A stretch of DNA of 32,500 nt from an uncultured Pelagibacteraceae bacterium (GTDB taxonomy: Bacteria > Pseudomonadota > Alphaproteobacteria > Pelagibacterales > Pelagibacteraceae), in the NCBI GenBank assembly GCA_902577875.1, contig CACHAX010000003.1, positions 1 through 32,500 of the forward strand, given 5' to 3'. A program made the translations under genes and the position numbers. Under the pieces are notes generated by a model, which saw nothing but the letters and a program-made list of their open reading frames with translations, did not search any database and was not told where the DNA came from. Shown here one piece after another: positions 1 to 8,147 of this stretch. Every line of letters starts with the position of its first letter. The stretch's first letter is position 1.

Positions 1-1231
1 AGTCATTAGCATGTAAAAATCCATCAATCTCAAAATTTTCAAGTTTTACATAAAGGGCATACTCATTTAAGCTTGAGATAACTCCATTAATTTCACTACC
101 AACTGGAAATTTATTTATTAAAGTTTGATATGGATTTTCTAAAGTCAATTTATGTGAGATTGCTATTCTTCTTTTATCTTTGTCTATTTCAGTTATTACA
201 CAATCAATCATATCACCAATTTTAAATAATTTTTTTGGAACAATATTCCTTTTTGTCCAACTAATTTCACTACTATGAAGCAGTGTGCTTAATCCTGGTT
301 CTAAAGAGCAGAAGCAACCATAGTCAGTAATTTTTTCCACTTTGACCTTGTATGTTTTTCCAATTTCATAATTAGAAATATGCTCAAAAGGATCAGGGGA
401 TAATTGTTTTATTGAACACCCTATTTGTAGTTTTTCTTTGTCGATTGATATAACTTTTAAATTATGTTTTTCACCTATATTGAAAATTTCATCTGGGTGA
501 TTAACTCTCGAATAGGATATTTCTTGAAGATGAACTAATACGTCTATTTCATTATTCACCTCAAAGAAACAACCAAATGAAGAGTAGCCTTTTACAACAG
601 CATCATTGATTACATCTCCAACTTTGAATTTTTCAATTATTTTAGCTTTATCCTCTCTTTTATTTGAAGATACAATTTGTCTTCGAGAAACACATGCATT
701 TCCTCGTAATTTATCAAGTTTTATTATTGCAAACTTTTGTTCTACCCCAATTAAATGATCAATATTTTTTAGAGGTTTATCACTAATTTGTGAGCCTGGA
801 CAAAACATTAGAGAGCCTGTGTCTACATGTTCAACAATTACACCACCTTTACATTTTGATGTAATTTTACCTATTATAGATTGACTTTCTTCGTAAGCTT
901 TCTCAAGTTTATACCATCCTTTAATTTTCTGCGCTTTAAGAGCTGAAACAATAACCTCTCCATTTTTATCCTCTATTTTTTCCAACAATACTGAAATTTT
1001 TTCACCAACTTCGATTTTATCTTTGAGACCTATCATTTTAAGTTCATTTATGTCTACAATTGGTTCACTTTTAAGACCTGGGATAAAAATAAATACAAAT
1101 TTATCATTAATTTTAGTTATCTTACCATCAATTATCTTGCCTTCTTCAATCTTGTCTTTAGATAATTTGGTACTTAGTAATTTTTCAAATTGCTGGTTTT
1201 CAGGAGAGCTAAGATCTTTGTAAATTTCCAT
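1..1231 (-). CDS. rpsA: 30S ribosomal protein S1, 3' end cut by window edge
   Basis: Ribosomal protein S1 binds mRNA on the small subunit and helps load messages without strong Shine-Dalgarno sequences. The frame is open from an ATG at 1231-1229 to the window edge, giving about 410 residues of a family usually near 550-570. Five S1-type OB-fold repeats can be read, beginning near residues 22, 108, 195, 280 and 370; examples are FKVGDVINDAVVKGYSSFG and YEIGKTYKVKVEKITDYG. The missing end should hold at most one or two more repeats. The gene follows cmk and overlaps its 3' end by 23 bp, so it is probably translated from the same message. The aroA-cmk-rpsA order is common in proteobacteria. I see no Shine-Dalgarno-like motif before this start. 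Confidence 0.95.
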   Translation of the reverse strand, partial: MEIYKDLSSPENQQFEKLLSTKLSKDKIEEGKIIDGKITKINDKFVFIFIPGLKSEPIVDINELKMIGLKDKIEVGEKISVLLEKIEDKNGEVIVSALKAQKIKGWYKLEKAYEESQSIIGKITSKCKGGVIVEHVDTGSLMFCPGSQISDKPLKNIDHLIGVEQKFAIIKLDKLRGNACVSRRQIVSSNKREDKAKIIEKFKVGDVINDAVVKGYSSFGCFFEVNNEIDVLVHLQEISYSRVNHPDEIFNIGEKHNLKVISIDKEKLQIGCSIKQLSPDPFEHISNYEIGKTYKVKVEKITDYGCFCSLEPGLSTLLHSSEISWTKRNIVPKKLFKIGDMIDCVITEIDKDKRRIAISHKLTLENPYQTLINKFPVGSEINGVISSLNEYALYVKLENFEIDGFLHAND

Positions 1232-1883
1232 TAACTTTTAGTTTTTCATCAATTATACTTTTTATTTTTTTAAAGCAGGACTTCTTACTTAATTTGGAAG
1301 TATTAATCAAGATTGAATCTTTTGTTTTTTTTAGCGGATTCAGCTTTCTATTTTTATCTAAATAATCCCTATTTTTGAGGCTTTTTAGAACTTCATTATA
1401 TGATACAATCTTTTTCAATTTTTTATATTCAAGAAATCTTCTCTTTGCTCTTATTTTTATATCTGCAGTTATGTAAAATTTAAACATTGCATCTTTCATT
1501 ATATTTGAAGTTATATCTCTACCATCAAGTACAGAACCTGAAAACTTAGTAGGTGGACAATAAGCACATTTAAGTTGAAAGTTTTTTACAATTTTTCTTA
1601 TTATCTTATTTTTTGCAATTTTAGAGGCTGAGGTAGCAACATCATCTGACAATAATAATTTATTGTCTAAATCTTTTAATTTAATCTTATCAACTTTTAA
1701 TTTGATATATCTATAAGAAATTTTTTTATTTCTTAATTTTTGTAATCCAATAAATCGATAAATTTTTCCAGTATCTAAATATAAAAGATTATATTCTTCA
1801 GCTATGTACTTGGCTTGAGTTCCTGCACCAGCGGCTGCAGGAGAATCAATGGCTACAGTTATGATATTTTCTCTTCTTTTCAA
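1209..1883 (-). CDS. cmk: (d)CMP kinase (cytidylate kinase), TTG start, atypical P-loop
   Basis: Phosphorylates CMP and dCMP to the diphosphates using ATP. The protein has 224 residues, a normal length. Family features visible are the N-terminal nucleotide loop, DTGKIYR near residue 37, LDGRDI in the middle, and a C-terminal RDYLDKNRKLNPL...DSILINTS segment matching the usual RD..D..R..PL..A.DA..IDTS pattern. The start is TTG at 1883-1881, in a TTGA overlap with the aroA stop. An AGGA lies four bases before it, the only Shine-Dalgarno-like motif I found among the genes here. The loop reads DSPAAAGAGT (residues 13-22), where the family has DGP..AGKGT, so the Walker A lysine is alanine (codon GCA at 1826-1824). 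DTGK carries a lysine where alanine is usual. Identity is secure; the chemistry deserves a check. Confidence 0.92.
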   Translation of the reverse strand: MKRRENIITVAIDSPAAAGAGTQAKYIAEEYNLLYLDTGKIYRFIGLQKLRNKKISYRYIKLKVDKIKLKDLDNKLLLSDDVATSASKIAKNKIIRKIVKNFQLKCAYCPPTKFSGSVLDGRDITSNIMKDAMFKFYITADIKIRAKRRFLEYKKLKKIVSYNEVLKSLKNRDYLDKNRKLNPLKKTKDSILINTSKLSKKSCFKKIKSIIDEKLKVNGNLQRS

Positions 1884-3205
1884 TGTATCCTAGCACCGAC
1901 TGATTTTATTATCTTAAAAAAATTTGGAAAAGAAGTATTGACTGAGTTTTTGTCTGAAATTTTCCATTTACCACCTAGTGTTAAAGCTGCTATACATGAC
2001 ATCATAACAACTCTATGATCTTTTCTAAAATTTTTTATTATATATTTGCCTTTCAATTTTAATTCTGGATCTCCAAATATTTTTAAATTGTCTTTTTTTC
2101 TTATAATCTTAACCCCAATTTTTTTTAAAATTTTTACTGCAATATCTAATCGTGGACTTTCCTTCTTATTTAATTCACTTAAATTGTAGAAACTGGATAT
2201 CCCCTTAGCTTTTGAAGCCACTAAAAATATTATAAGAAATTCATCTATAGCAGAACTATTTAATTTTGAGGAACAATTAATACCTTTTAAATTTTTTTTA
2301 CTTTTTACCAATATATCTGCAACACTTTCTCCTTTATATTTTTTTTTATTTATTAATTTAATATTAGCATTCATTTTATTTAATATTTTAATAATCCCAG
2401 TTCTTGTATCATTTACATTTACATTTTTTATCAGCATCTTAGATTTTTCAGATAATAGTGTTAAGACTAAAAAAAAAGAGCAGGAACTTATATCTCCCGG
2501 GACCACATATTCAAATCCTTTAAAATTTTTTAGTCCATTTACTTCAATTAAATCAAATCTTTTTTTTTTAAAAACTTTAATTGGTATCTTAAGGTTTCTA
2601 AAAAGTAATTCGGTATGATTCCTTGATTTTACAGCTTTTATTCTTGTAATACCTGGACATTTCAAAGCTGCGAGCATCACGGCACTCTTGCATTGAGCGC
2701 TACCCAATTTTTCAAAATAACTAATTGGACGTAAAAACTCTGATCCTGAAATTTTTACTGGAAGTTTTTTATTATCTGATTCAATATTTGCGCCAAATAA
2801 TCTTAATGGATTTGTAACCCTAGAGAAATCTCTTTTTGATAAACTTTTGTCACCAAACAAAGTAATTCCATTTTTACAATTAATCAATAAACCAAGTATT
2901 AATCTAGCTAATGTACCAGAGTTTCCTGCATTAATACTCAATTTTTTATTTGTATGGTAACCATTTATTCCAAGACCATATATTTTATAGTGGTTTTTTT
3001 TTCTTTTATAATCAATTCCTAATTTTTTTATTGCTTTAAATGCATTCATCACATCATCTGATTCAAGAATGTTATAAATTTTTGAAACTCCAATAGCTTG
3101 TGATGCAAGTAAAATACACCTTATAGATATACTTTTATCAGAACTAATGTTAATAACTTTATTAAATTCATTAATTTTACTATTTATATTTATAAAATTT
3201 TTCAT
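1880..3205 (-). CDS. aroA: 3-phosphoshikimate 1-carboxyvinyltransferase (EPSP synthase)
   Basis: Transfers the enolpyruvyl group of phosphoenolpyruvate to shikimate 3-phosphate, the sixth step of the shikimate pathway to chorismate. The 441-residue length fits the family. Visible motifs are SSDKSISIR near the N-terminus (family PGDKSISHR), NSGTLARLILGLL (family NAGTA.R), GSAQCKSAVMLAALK, the catalytic-Asp region SAIDEFLIIFLVA, LNKKESPRL and the C-terminal RKDHRVVMM (DHR). The ATG at 3205-3203 gives a start directly before the shikimate-binding region. The stop overlaps the cmk TTG start, and 7 bp separate the gene from lptB upstream, so it is almost certainly co-transcribed with both. It supplies the chorismate branch used by PheA at 11608-12438. 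Confidence 0.97.
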   Translation of the reverse strand: MKNFININSKINEFNKVINISSDKSISIRCILLASQAIGVSKIYNILESDDVMNAFKAIKKLGIDYKRKKNHYKIYGLGINGYHTNKKLSINAGNSGTLARLILGLLINCKNGITLFGDKSLSKRDFSRVTNPLRLFGANIESDNKKLPVKISGSEFLRPISYFEKLGSAQCKSAVMLAALKCPGITRIKAVKSRNHTELLFRNLKIPIKVFKKKRFDLIEVNGLKNFKGFEYVVPGDISSCSFFLVLTLLSEKSKMLIKNVNVNDTRTGIIKILNKMNANIKLINKKKYKGESVADILVKSKKNLKGINCSSKLNSSAIDEFLIIFLVASKAKGISSFYNLSELNKKESPRLDIAVKILKKIGVKIIRKKDNLKIFGDPELKLKGKYIIKNFRKDHRVVMMSCIAALTLGGKWKISDKNSVNTSFPNFFKIIKSVGARIH

Positions 3206-3212
3206 TGATGAA

Positions 3213-3989
3213 TTAATTTATATTGAATTCATCCCCAAAATATTGATTTTTTGCTGCTGTATCACTAATGACTTCTTTAGGACTTCCCGAAGCTATTACT
3301 TTCCCATTTGATAAAATAATCGCTCTATCAACACAGTTTAATAAATCTCTTGCTTGGTGATCACAAACAACAATTGTTATTTCTTCTGTTGATTTTAAAT
3401 TTAGTATTATTTCTTGTAGCATTTTAATTGTTAAAATATCTAAAGCTGCAAAAGGCTCATCAAGTAATAGTATTTTAGGATCATTTACAAGTGACATTGC
3501 GATAACTAACTTTTTCTTTTGCCCTCCTGATAAATGTTTGGCTTTAATATTAAGCAAAGCTTCAAATTCAAATTGAGATATTAACTTATTAATTTTAATT
3601 TCTCTTAATCCCTTTTCTTTAATATGTATCTCAGCAACTAATTTCAAATTATCAATTAAACTTAAGTCATGGATTAAGCCACCATATTGTGGAACTAACC
3701 CTAGATTAAACTTAGTGAACCTTTCATTAATTGGAAATTCATTACTCTCTATTCCATTGATAATAATTTTACCGTAATTTGGATCTTTTAGGCCAGTAAT
3801 CAAATTAAAAATAGTTGACTTTCCAACACCATTTGGACCCAAAATTCCTAAAATTTCTTGTTTGTTTATCTTTAAATTTAAATTGTTTAATATTTGTCTT
3901 TTATTAAAAAAAACTGAAATATTCTTTAATTCTATAATTGACTCTGTGCTTTTGTAATCTTCTATTCTAAACTTTTTTATTAATGCCAT
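3213..3989 (-). CDS. lptB: LPS export ABC transporter ATP-binding protein LptB
   Basis: Cytoplasmic ATPase of the LptB2FG transporter, which extracts lipopolysaccharide from the inner membrane and pushes it along the LptC-LptA bridge. Visible are Walker A GPNGVGKST near residue 52, a Q-loop around VPQYGG, the ABC signature LSGGQKKK (LptB usually has LSGGERRR), Walker B ILLLDEPFAALD and the switch histidine in VVCDHQARD. At 258 residues it is slightly longer than most LptB proteins, with about 15 extra N-terminal residues. The ATG shares one base with the upstream lptC-like stop (TAATG at 3991-3987), implying translational coupling. lptF and lptG are not in this window. The lptC neighbour and the family-wide similarity support LptB over a generic branched-chain amino acid ATPase. 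Confidence 0.93.
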   Translation of the reverse strand: MALIKKFRIEDYKSTESIIELKNISVFFNKRQILNNLNLKINKQEILGILGPNGVGKSTIFNLITGLKDPNYGKIIINGIESNEFPINERFTKFNLGLVPQYGGLIHDLSLIDNLKLVAEIHIKEKGLREIKINKLISQFEFEALLNIKAKHLSGGQKKKLVIAMSLVNDPKILLLDEPFAALDILTIKMLQEIILNLKSTEEITIVVCDHQARDLLNCVDRAIILSNGKVIASGSPKEVISDTAAKNQYFGDEFNIN

Positions 3990-4639
3990 TATTGAGAAAA
4001 TATTTTAACTTTGTTTTTTGAATTAATACTCATATCTTTAGTTAATAAATTTAACACAATAGTTTGTGCTCTGATACTTGATTTTTCGTCTAATATCACT
4101 ACGTTGCCATAAGCAATTGCAGTATTTTCTGATATACTTAATTCTAAAGTATCACAAGTAATCAACTTTTTATCATACTTTATATTAACATTATTGTAAA
4201 ATTTAGAATTCTGGTTTGAGTAATCATATTTTGCCTTGTCCGATGAAATATAGATCTCTGATCGATTATCTGATGAAATTGTTCCATTAACATTTTCAAG
4301 ATCTAAAACATTATCATCTTTAATATTAGTTTTACCAAATTTTGCATATATTTTAAATTTATCTCCAATTTTATTTGTCGTTACGTATTCTATTTCCTTA
4401 GTTAAATTTTTTATTTTATTAGATACGGAGGAAGATTTTGTATTATTTATCTCATTTGAAATTTTTTCCTCTAAGGCTTTATTGTTTAATGATTTTTCTT
4501 CCTCAATTACATTTAAATTTTTTTCGATTAATAATGTATTATTTTGTTTATTAGAAAAAAAATATAAATAATAAATCCCTCCAATAATTACTATTATTAA
4601 TAAAAACAATATAAGTTGTAGCAGTGATTTTACAGACAT
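3989..4639 (-). CDS. lptC: LptC/OstA-family LPS transport periplasmic protein
   Basis: Probable inner-membrane-anchored periplasmic component of the lipopolysaccharide bridge. Residues about 7-28 form a single hydrophobic helix (LLQLILFLLIIVIIGGIYYLYF). A low-complexity N/K/E/S linker follows to about residue 85. The C-terminal part resembles an OstA/LptC beta-jellyroll, with phrases such as EIYISSDKAKYDYSNQ, KFYNNVNIKYDKK and the LptA-like IAYGNVVILDEKSSIRAQTI. Its position between kdsD and lptB, with a shared base at each end (TAATG twice), fits the alphaproteobacterial lptC-lptA-lptB arrangement, but only one such protein is present here. The anchor argues for LptC; the GNV...I.A..I phrase also suits LptA. 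The family is secure; the exact C-versus-A assignment is less so. Confidence 0.75.
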   Translation of the reverse strand: MSVKSLLQLILFLLIIVIIGGIYYLYFFSNKQNNTLLIEKNLNVIEEEKSLNNKALEEKISNEINNTKSSSVSNKIKNLTKEIEYVTTNKIGDKFKIYAKFGKTNIKDDNVLDLENVNGTISSDNRSEIYISSDKAKYDYSNQNSKFYNNVNIKYDKKLITCDTLELSISENTAIAYGNVVILDEKSSIRAQTIVLNLLTKDMSINSKNKVKIFSQ

Positions 4640-5619
4640 TAATAAATATTTGATCTTAAAATATCGTGCATATGAATTATTCCTACAGTCTTTGCTTTTT
4701 TCCCTTTCTTAAAAACGCATAGAGAAGTTATTTTCTTTGAATTCATTAATGATAATGCTGAAACTGCTAAAGTATTTATATCAACACTAATTGGATTTTT
4801 TTTCATTATCTTCGTTAATTTCAGATTTTTGAAATTTGGATATTTGCTTGCAATTCTTTTCAAATCTCCATCAGTAATTATTCCTGTAGTATTTCCATAA
4901 TTATTTAAAATTATTGCTACACCCAATTTTTTTTTGTTTATTATATTTAGTGCTCTTTTCATTGGCATTGTCTCCTTGATAATTGGCATTTTACTACCTT
5001 TTAACATCAAATCCCCTACAGTTTTTAATTTTAATGACAAACTTCCACTAGGATGTACTTTTTTGAAATCTATTTTTGTAAAATTTTTGCATTGCATGCA
5101 AGCAATAGCTATCGAGTCACCCAAAGCAAGTTGTGTCGTTGTTGATGATGTTGGGACAATATTTTCAGGCCCTGCCTCTTTATTTGATGGCATTAAAAAT
5201 TTAGTATCAGAATTCTTATATAAAATTGAATCTTTTTTTGATGTAATACCAATTAATTTAATATTTTTATTCCTTGAAACATATTGAATAATATTTTTCA
5301 ATTCTTGACTTTCACCGCTATTGCTAATTAGAATAACTACATCATTAGATGTAATTTGACCCATGTCCCCGTGACTAGCATTTGATGCGTCGAGAAAAAA
5401 AGAAGGAGTTCCAGTTGATGAAAGGGTAGCCGCCCACTTCCTAGCAATAATTCCACTTTTTCCAACTCCTGAAACAATTACTTTACCATTTTTACAATTT
5501 AGTATTGTGTTTATTATTTTTATAAAGGAACTATTAATATATTTTTTAAGATTTTTAAGTCCATTAATCTCATATTGAATAACTTCTCTGCCAACCTTTT
5601 GAATTTTAATTTGTTTCAT
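4639..5619 (-). CDS. kdsD: D-arabinose 5-phosphate isomerase (KdsD/KpsF/GutQ family)
   Basis: Isomerises ribulose 5-phosphate to arabinose 5-phosphate, the entry to Kdo synthesis for the lipopolysaccharide core. The 326-residue length is typical. An N-terminal SIS sugar-isomerase domain (about residues 35-175) contains VSGVGKSGIIARKWAATL, the phosphosugar motif SNSGES and the metal/active-site stretch DASNASHGDMGQI. Two CBS repeats follow, around residues 205-260 and 270-326, including GVAIILNNYGNTTGIITDGDLKR. The stop shares a base with the lptC-like start, and rnd ends immediately upstream with no spacer. KdsB, later in the same pathway, is encoded at 10869-11603. Confidence 0.95.
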   Translation of the reverse strand: MKQIKIQKVGREVIQYEINGLKNLKKYINSSFIKIINTILNCKNGKVIVSGVGKSGIIARKWAATLSSTGTPSFFLDASNASHGDMGQITSNDVVILISNSGESQELKNIIQYVSRNKNIKLIGITSKKDSILYKNSDTKFLMPSNKEAGPENIVPTSSTTTQLALGDSIAIACMQCKNFTKIDFKKVHPSGSLSLKLKTVGDLMLKGSKMPIIKETMPMKRALNIINKKKLGVAIILNNYGNTTGIITDGDLKRIASKYPNFKNLKLTKIMKKNPISVDINTLAVSALSLMNSKKITSLCVFKKGKKAKTVGIIHMHDILRSNIY

Positions 5620-6231
5620 TTAATGTGACCAAATATCTCCCGTAAAAGAAGCCAAATCTAAATTCACTCTGCTGTAAATAAATTTTAATGTATCCAAATA
5701 TAATTTATCTCTATTCTCTCTTATTAAAATTTTATATAGTCCTCTAAATATTTCATGGAGAAATATCACATCTTTTGCACAATATTGAAGTTGTTTTTCG
5801 GTTAAATCACCACCAAAATCAGATGACTGTAAATTTTTACTAATATCATTACCGGTAAATTCCTTGACTAAATCTTTAAGTCCATGTTTGTCACTATAGC
5901 TCCTTGCAATTTTACTCATAATTTTAGTGCAGTTAACATTTTCCACCTCTATCTTCAGGTATTTTTTTATAAATAAAAGGTCAGCCCTTGCATAGTGAAA
6001 TATTTTATTAATTGATTTGTTTCTCAATAATTTTTTTAAATTTGGGGCATCATAAGTATCCCTGTTCAATTGAATGATGTGTGCATCTTTATTTCCTGAA
6101 GAAATTTGGACTAAACACAATTTATCTCTTTCCGCATTTAAACCCATAAATTCACAGTCGACAGCTATATTGTCACTTAGTAATAATTGGTCTGGCAAAT
6201 CTTCTTTGTGTAATTTAATATCTATATTCAT
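5620..6231 (-). CDS. RNase D-like DEDD 3'-5' exonuclease, short form
   Basis: Predicted 3'-5' exoribonuclease of the RNase D (DnaQ-like) fold, acting on tRNA or other structured RNA ends. The DEDDy residues are visible: AVDCEFMGL (Exo I, D-x-E), IFHYARADLLFIKKYL (Exo II) and LQYCAKDVIFLHEIF (Exo III, Y-x3-D). At 203 residues it has only the catalytic domain and lacks the HRDC repeats of E. coli RNase D, a short form common in alphaproteobacteria. It is the first gene of the minus-strand block running to rpsA. Its ATG (6231-6229) lies 15 bp from the start of the divergent gene at 6247, so its promoter must lie inside or across that gene's 5' end. Confidence 0.88.
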   Translation of the reverse strand: MNIDIKLHKEDLPDQLLLSDNIAVDCEFMGLNAERDKLCLVQISSGNKDAHIIQLNRDTYDAPNLKKLLRNKSINKIFHYARADLLFIKKYLKIEVENVNCTKIMSKIARSYSDKHGLKDLVKEFTGNDISKNLQSSDFGGDLTEKQLQYCAKDVIFLHEIFRGLYKILIRENRDKLYLDTLKFIYSRVNLDLASFTGDIWSH

Positions 6232-6246
6232 TTGAAAGATTTATAT

Positions 6247-7203
6247 ATGAAACAAAAAGAAATTCTACTTTTCGGTGCGTCTGGTCAGATTGGGAGGCAT
6301 TTAATAAGAAAGCTAACAAAAAATAACTATAAAATTATAGCTGTAACTAGAAATATCCATAGAGCTGGATATATTCTTAAAACACAAGCAAACCCAGGAT
6401 ATTTAGAATTGGTTGAACTAAAAAATTTTAATTTGTCCAAAATTGATGATTTAATAAAGAGAGCAACGCTATGCATAAATTTAATAGGAATTTTATATGA
6501 AAAGAAAAAAGACGAATTTAAAAGGATTCATTCTGATTTACCTGCAATGTTATCACAAAAATCAAACGAGTATAATTTAGAAAAGTTTATACACATATCA
6601 GCTTTAGGCATAGAGAATGCACATGATAGTAGATATGCTAATAGCAAATTGGATGGAGAAAAAAGAGTAAAAGAAAATTTTAATAGATCAATAATAATAA
6701 AACCTTCAATAGTTTTTTCTATTGATGATAAATTTAGCACAAGATTTATGTCTTTACTAAGCTTGCTTCCCATAATGCCCCTATATTATAATGGAAAAAC
6801 AAAATTTACCCCAATCCACGTTACTGATTTGGTAGAAATAATTTATAACATCATAGAAAGTAAAAATAATAATTTGGTTTTAGAATGTATTGGACCAGAG
6901 ATAATAACATTTAAAGAAATAATAAAAAAGTTGTTAAAATTAATAAATAAAAAAAGAATTTTATTACCTTTGCCTTTACCATTAGCCAAGTTATCTGCAA
7001 AGTTTTTTCAATTACTTCCCAATCCATTATTGACTGAAGATCAATTGATGATGTTGAAATATGATAATTGTATATCAGGTAATTATAAAAATAACTTCGA
7101 CTTAGGATATATACCAAAAAGGAAATTTGAAGAGGAGGTAAATAAATATAGTTATAATTGGAGGTCCGGCGGCCAATTTGCAGATCAAGGTACACAAAAA
7201 TAA
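6247..7203 (+). CDS. Atypical SDR / complex I NDUFA9-like protein
   Basis: NAD(P)-binding extended/atypical short-chain dehydrogenase family protein. The N-terminus reads KEILLFGASGQIGRHLIRKL, a GxxGxxG Rossmann motif, followed by the usual acidic or basic edge strand (VTRN). A conserved CINLIGILYE segment and HISALGI follow; this pattern is typical of the NDUFA9/39-kDa complex I accessory family found in alphaproteobacteria and mitochondria. The classical YxxxK pair is not clear. I chose the ATG at 6247 (318 residues) over an in-frame TTG at 6232, because the Rossmann strand starts right after it. Whether it joins complex I or acts as an independent dehydrogenase cannot be told here. Confidence 0.82.
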   Translation: MKQKEILLFGASGQIGRHLIRKLTKNNYKIIAVTRNIHRAGYILKTQANPGYLELVELKNFNLSKIDDLIKRATLCINLIGILYEKKKDEFKRIHSDLPAMLSQKSNEYNLEKFIHISALGIENAHDSRYANSKLDGEKRVKENFNRSIIIKPSIVFSIDDKFSTRFMSLLSLLPIMPLYYNGKTKFTPIHVTDLVEIIYNIIESKNNNLVLECIGPEIITFKEIIKKLLKLINKKRILLPLPLPLAKLSAKFFQLLPNPLLTEDQLMMLKYDNCISGNYKNNFDLGYIPKRKFEEEVNKYSYNWRSGGQFADQGTQK

Positions 7204-7209
7204 ATTAAA

Positions 7210-7491
7210 ATGATGACTTATTTAGTTATAGGGATATGTATTTTCTTGTTAATAGTTGTAATATTTATATCAGCTAAACCTATAAGTATGGGAATTGAGG
7301 CAAGAAGAAATATTAAAGATTTCGATCATGTTGAAGATGAAAAAAATAAAAATTATATAAGCGATAATGAGGATGAAAAAATTCTAAACACCTCCATATC
7401 TGATGAAATTAATAAATTAAATGATCTAAAAACTAAGGGTATATTGACTGAGGAAGAATATCAAAAAGCTAAAGATAAGTTATTAAATTAA
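7210..7491 (+). CDS. Small membrane protein with C-terminal SHOCT motif
   Basis: A 93-residue protein with one N-terminal membrane helix (about residues 4-23, LVIGICIFLLIVVIFISA) and a charged, Asn/Asp-rich linker. Its C-terminal segment, ISDEINKLNDLKTKGILTEEEYQKAKDKLL, matches the short SHOCT motif (L..L...G.IT..EF...K..LL). SHOCT motifs are thought to mediate oligomerisation; no enzymatic role is known. It starts 6 bp after the NDUFA9-like gene, so the two are probably co-transcribed. A second ATG directly follows the first. Its stop overlaps the gcrA stop on the other strand. Specific function unknown. Confidence 0.8.
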   Translation: MMTYLVIGICIFLLIVVIFISAKPISMGIEARRNIKDFDHVEDEKNKNYISDNEDEKILNTSISDEINKLNDLKTKGILTEEEYQKAKDKLLN

Positions 7492-7982
7492 GCAGACTTA
7501 ATTTTCTTTTCGATAAATTTTGGAACTTCTTCATCTTTATCAGAAACATCATCTTTTTTACCTTTTGGTTGAAATACTATCATTAAGTGCAAAGGGCAAT
7601 ATGAGAATTTTTCTACTGTTTTTCTTCCACAAAAACTAGCTGATTTTTCGTCTGGGTTTGCTTCCATATATTTGCATGTATCTTCCGTCAAATCTTCCAA
7701 AGTTAAATTTTTTGCAGGTTCAAAGTTTTTATCTAAAAGCAAAGTTTTTAATTTTCCTCTTTTCCCTCTAAGTTTAATTTGGCTACTTAAGTTTTTATTT
7801 GAAAACTTTTGGTTTTGTATCGTAGACTTCGTTTTTATTTTTGATGAAAGATTCATACGATGTGCTTTGCCAATGACTGCATTTCTTGAGACACCACCTA
7901 TAATTTCTGCAATTTGACTCGCCGTGTTACCTTTTCCCCAAAGCTCTTTAAGTTTATTTATTTTTTCCTCTGTCCAACTCAT
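7488..7982 (-). CDS. gcrA: GcrA-family cell cycle regulator
   Basis: GcrA is an alphaproteobacterial transcription regulator that binds the housekeeping sigma factor and DNA near GANTC sites methylated by CcrM. The N-terminal helix-turn-helix is clear: MSWTEEKINKLKELWGKG followed by TASQIAEIIGG and SRNAVIGKAHRM. A basic linker follows, then a C-terminal domain with TCKYMEANP...FCGRKT...YCPLHLMIVFQP, corresponding to the family's Cys-rich sigma-interacting end. The 164-residue length is ordinary. The gene is alone on its strand here, with a 165-bp divergent spacer before argD (7983-8147) in which I found no convincing operator or GANTC cluster. ccrM is not in the window. Confidence 0.92.
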   Translation of the reverse strand: MSWTEEKINKLKELWGKGNTASQIAEIIGGVSRNAVIGKAHRMNLSSKIKTKSTIQNQKFSNKNLSSQIKLRGKRGKLKTLLLDKNFEPAKNLTLEDLTEDTCKYMEANPDEKSASFCGRKTVEKFSYCPLHLMIVFQPKGKKDDVSDKDEEVPKFIEKKIKSA

Positions 7983-8147
7983 TACAAATACTACATTTTG
8001 TATATTATTTATTCTTAACTACATGATGTTGCACAATAGATTAATAAAACAAGTTTTTTTTAATATTTTTCAACAAAAAAATTAAAATAATAACTTGAGG
8101 TTGTAAATTAGACTTATAAATATTTTTAAAAATAATTATAAGTAAAT

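Noticed and set aside
7983-8147. Possible GcrA/CcrM (GANTC) regulation or a clear promoter in the gcrA-argD spacer
   Set aside because: No GANTC was seen in the spacer, and candidate -35/-10 pairs such as TTGAGG with TATAAA are spaced by only 14 bp.
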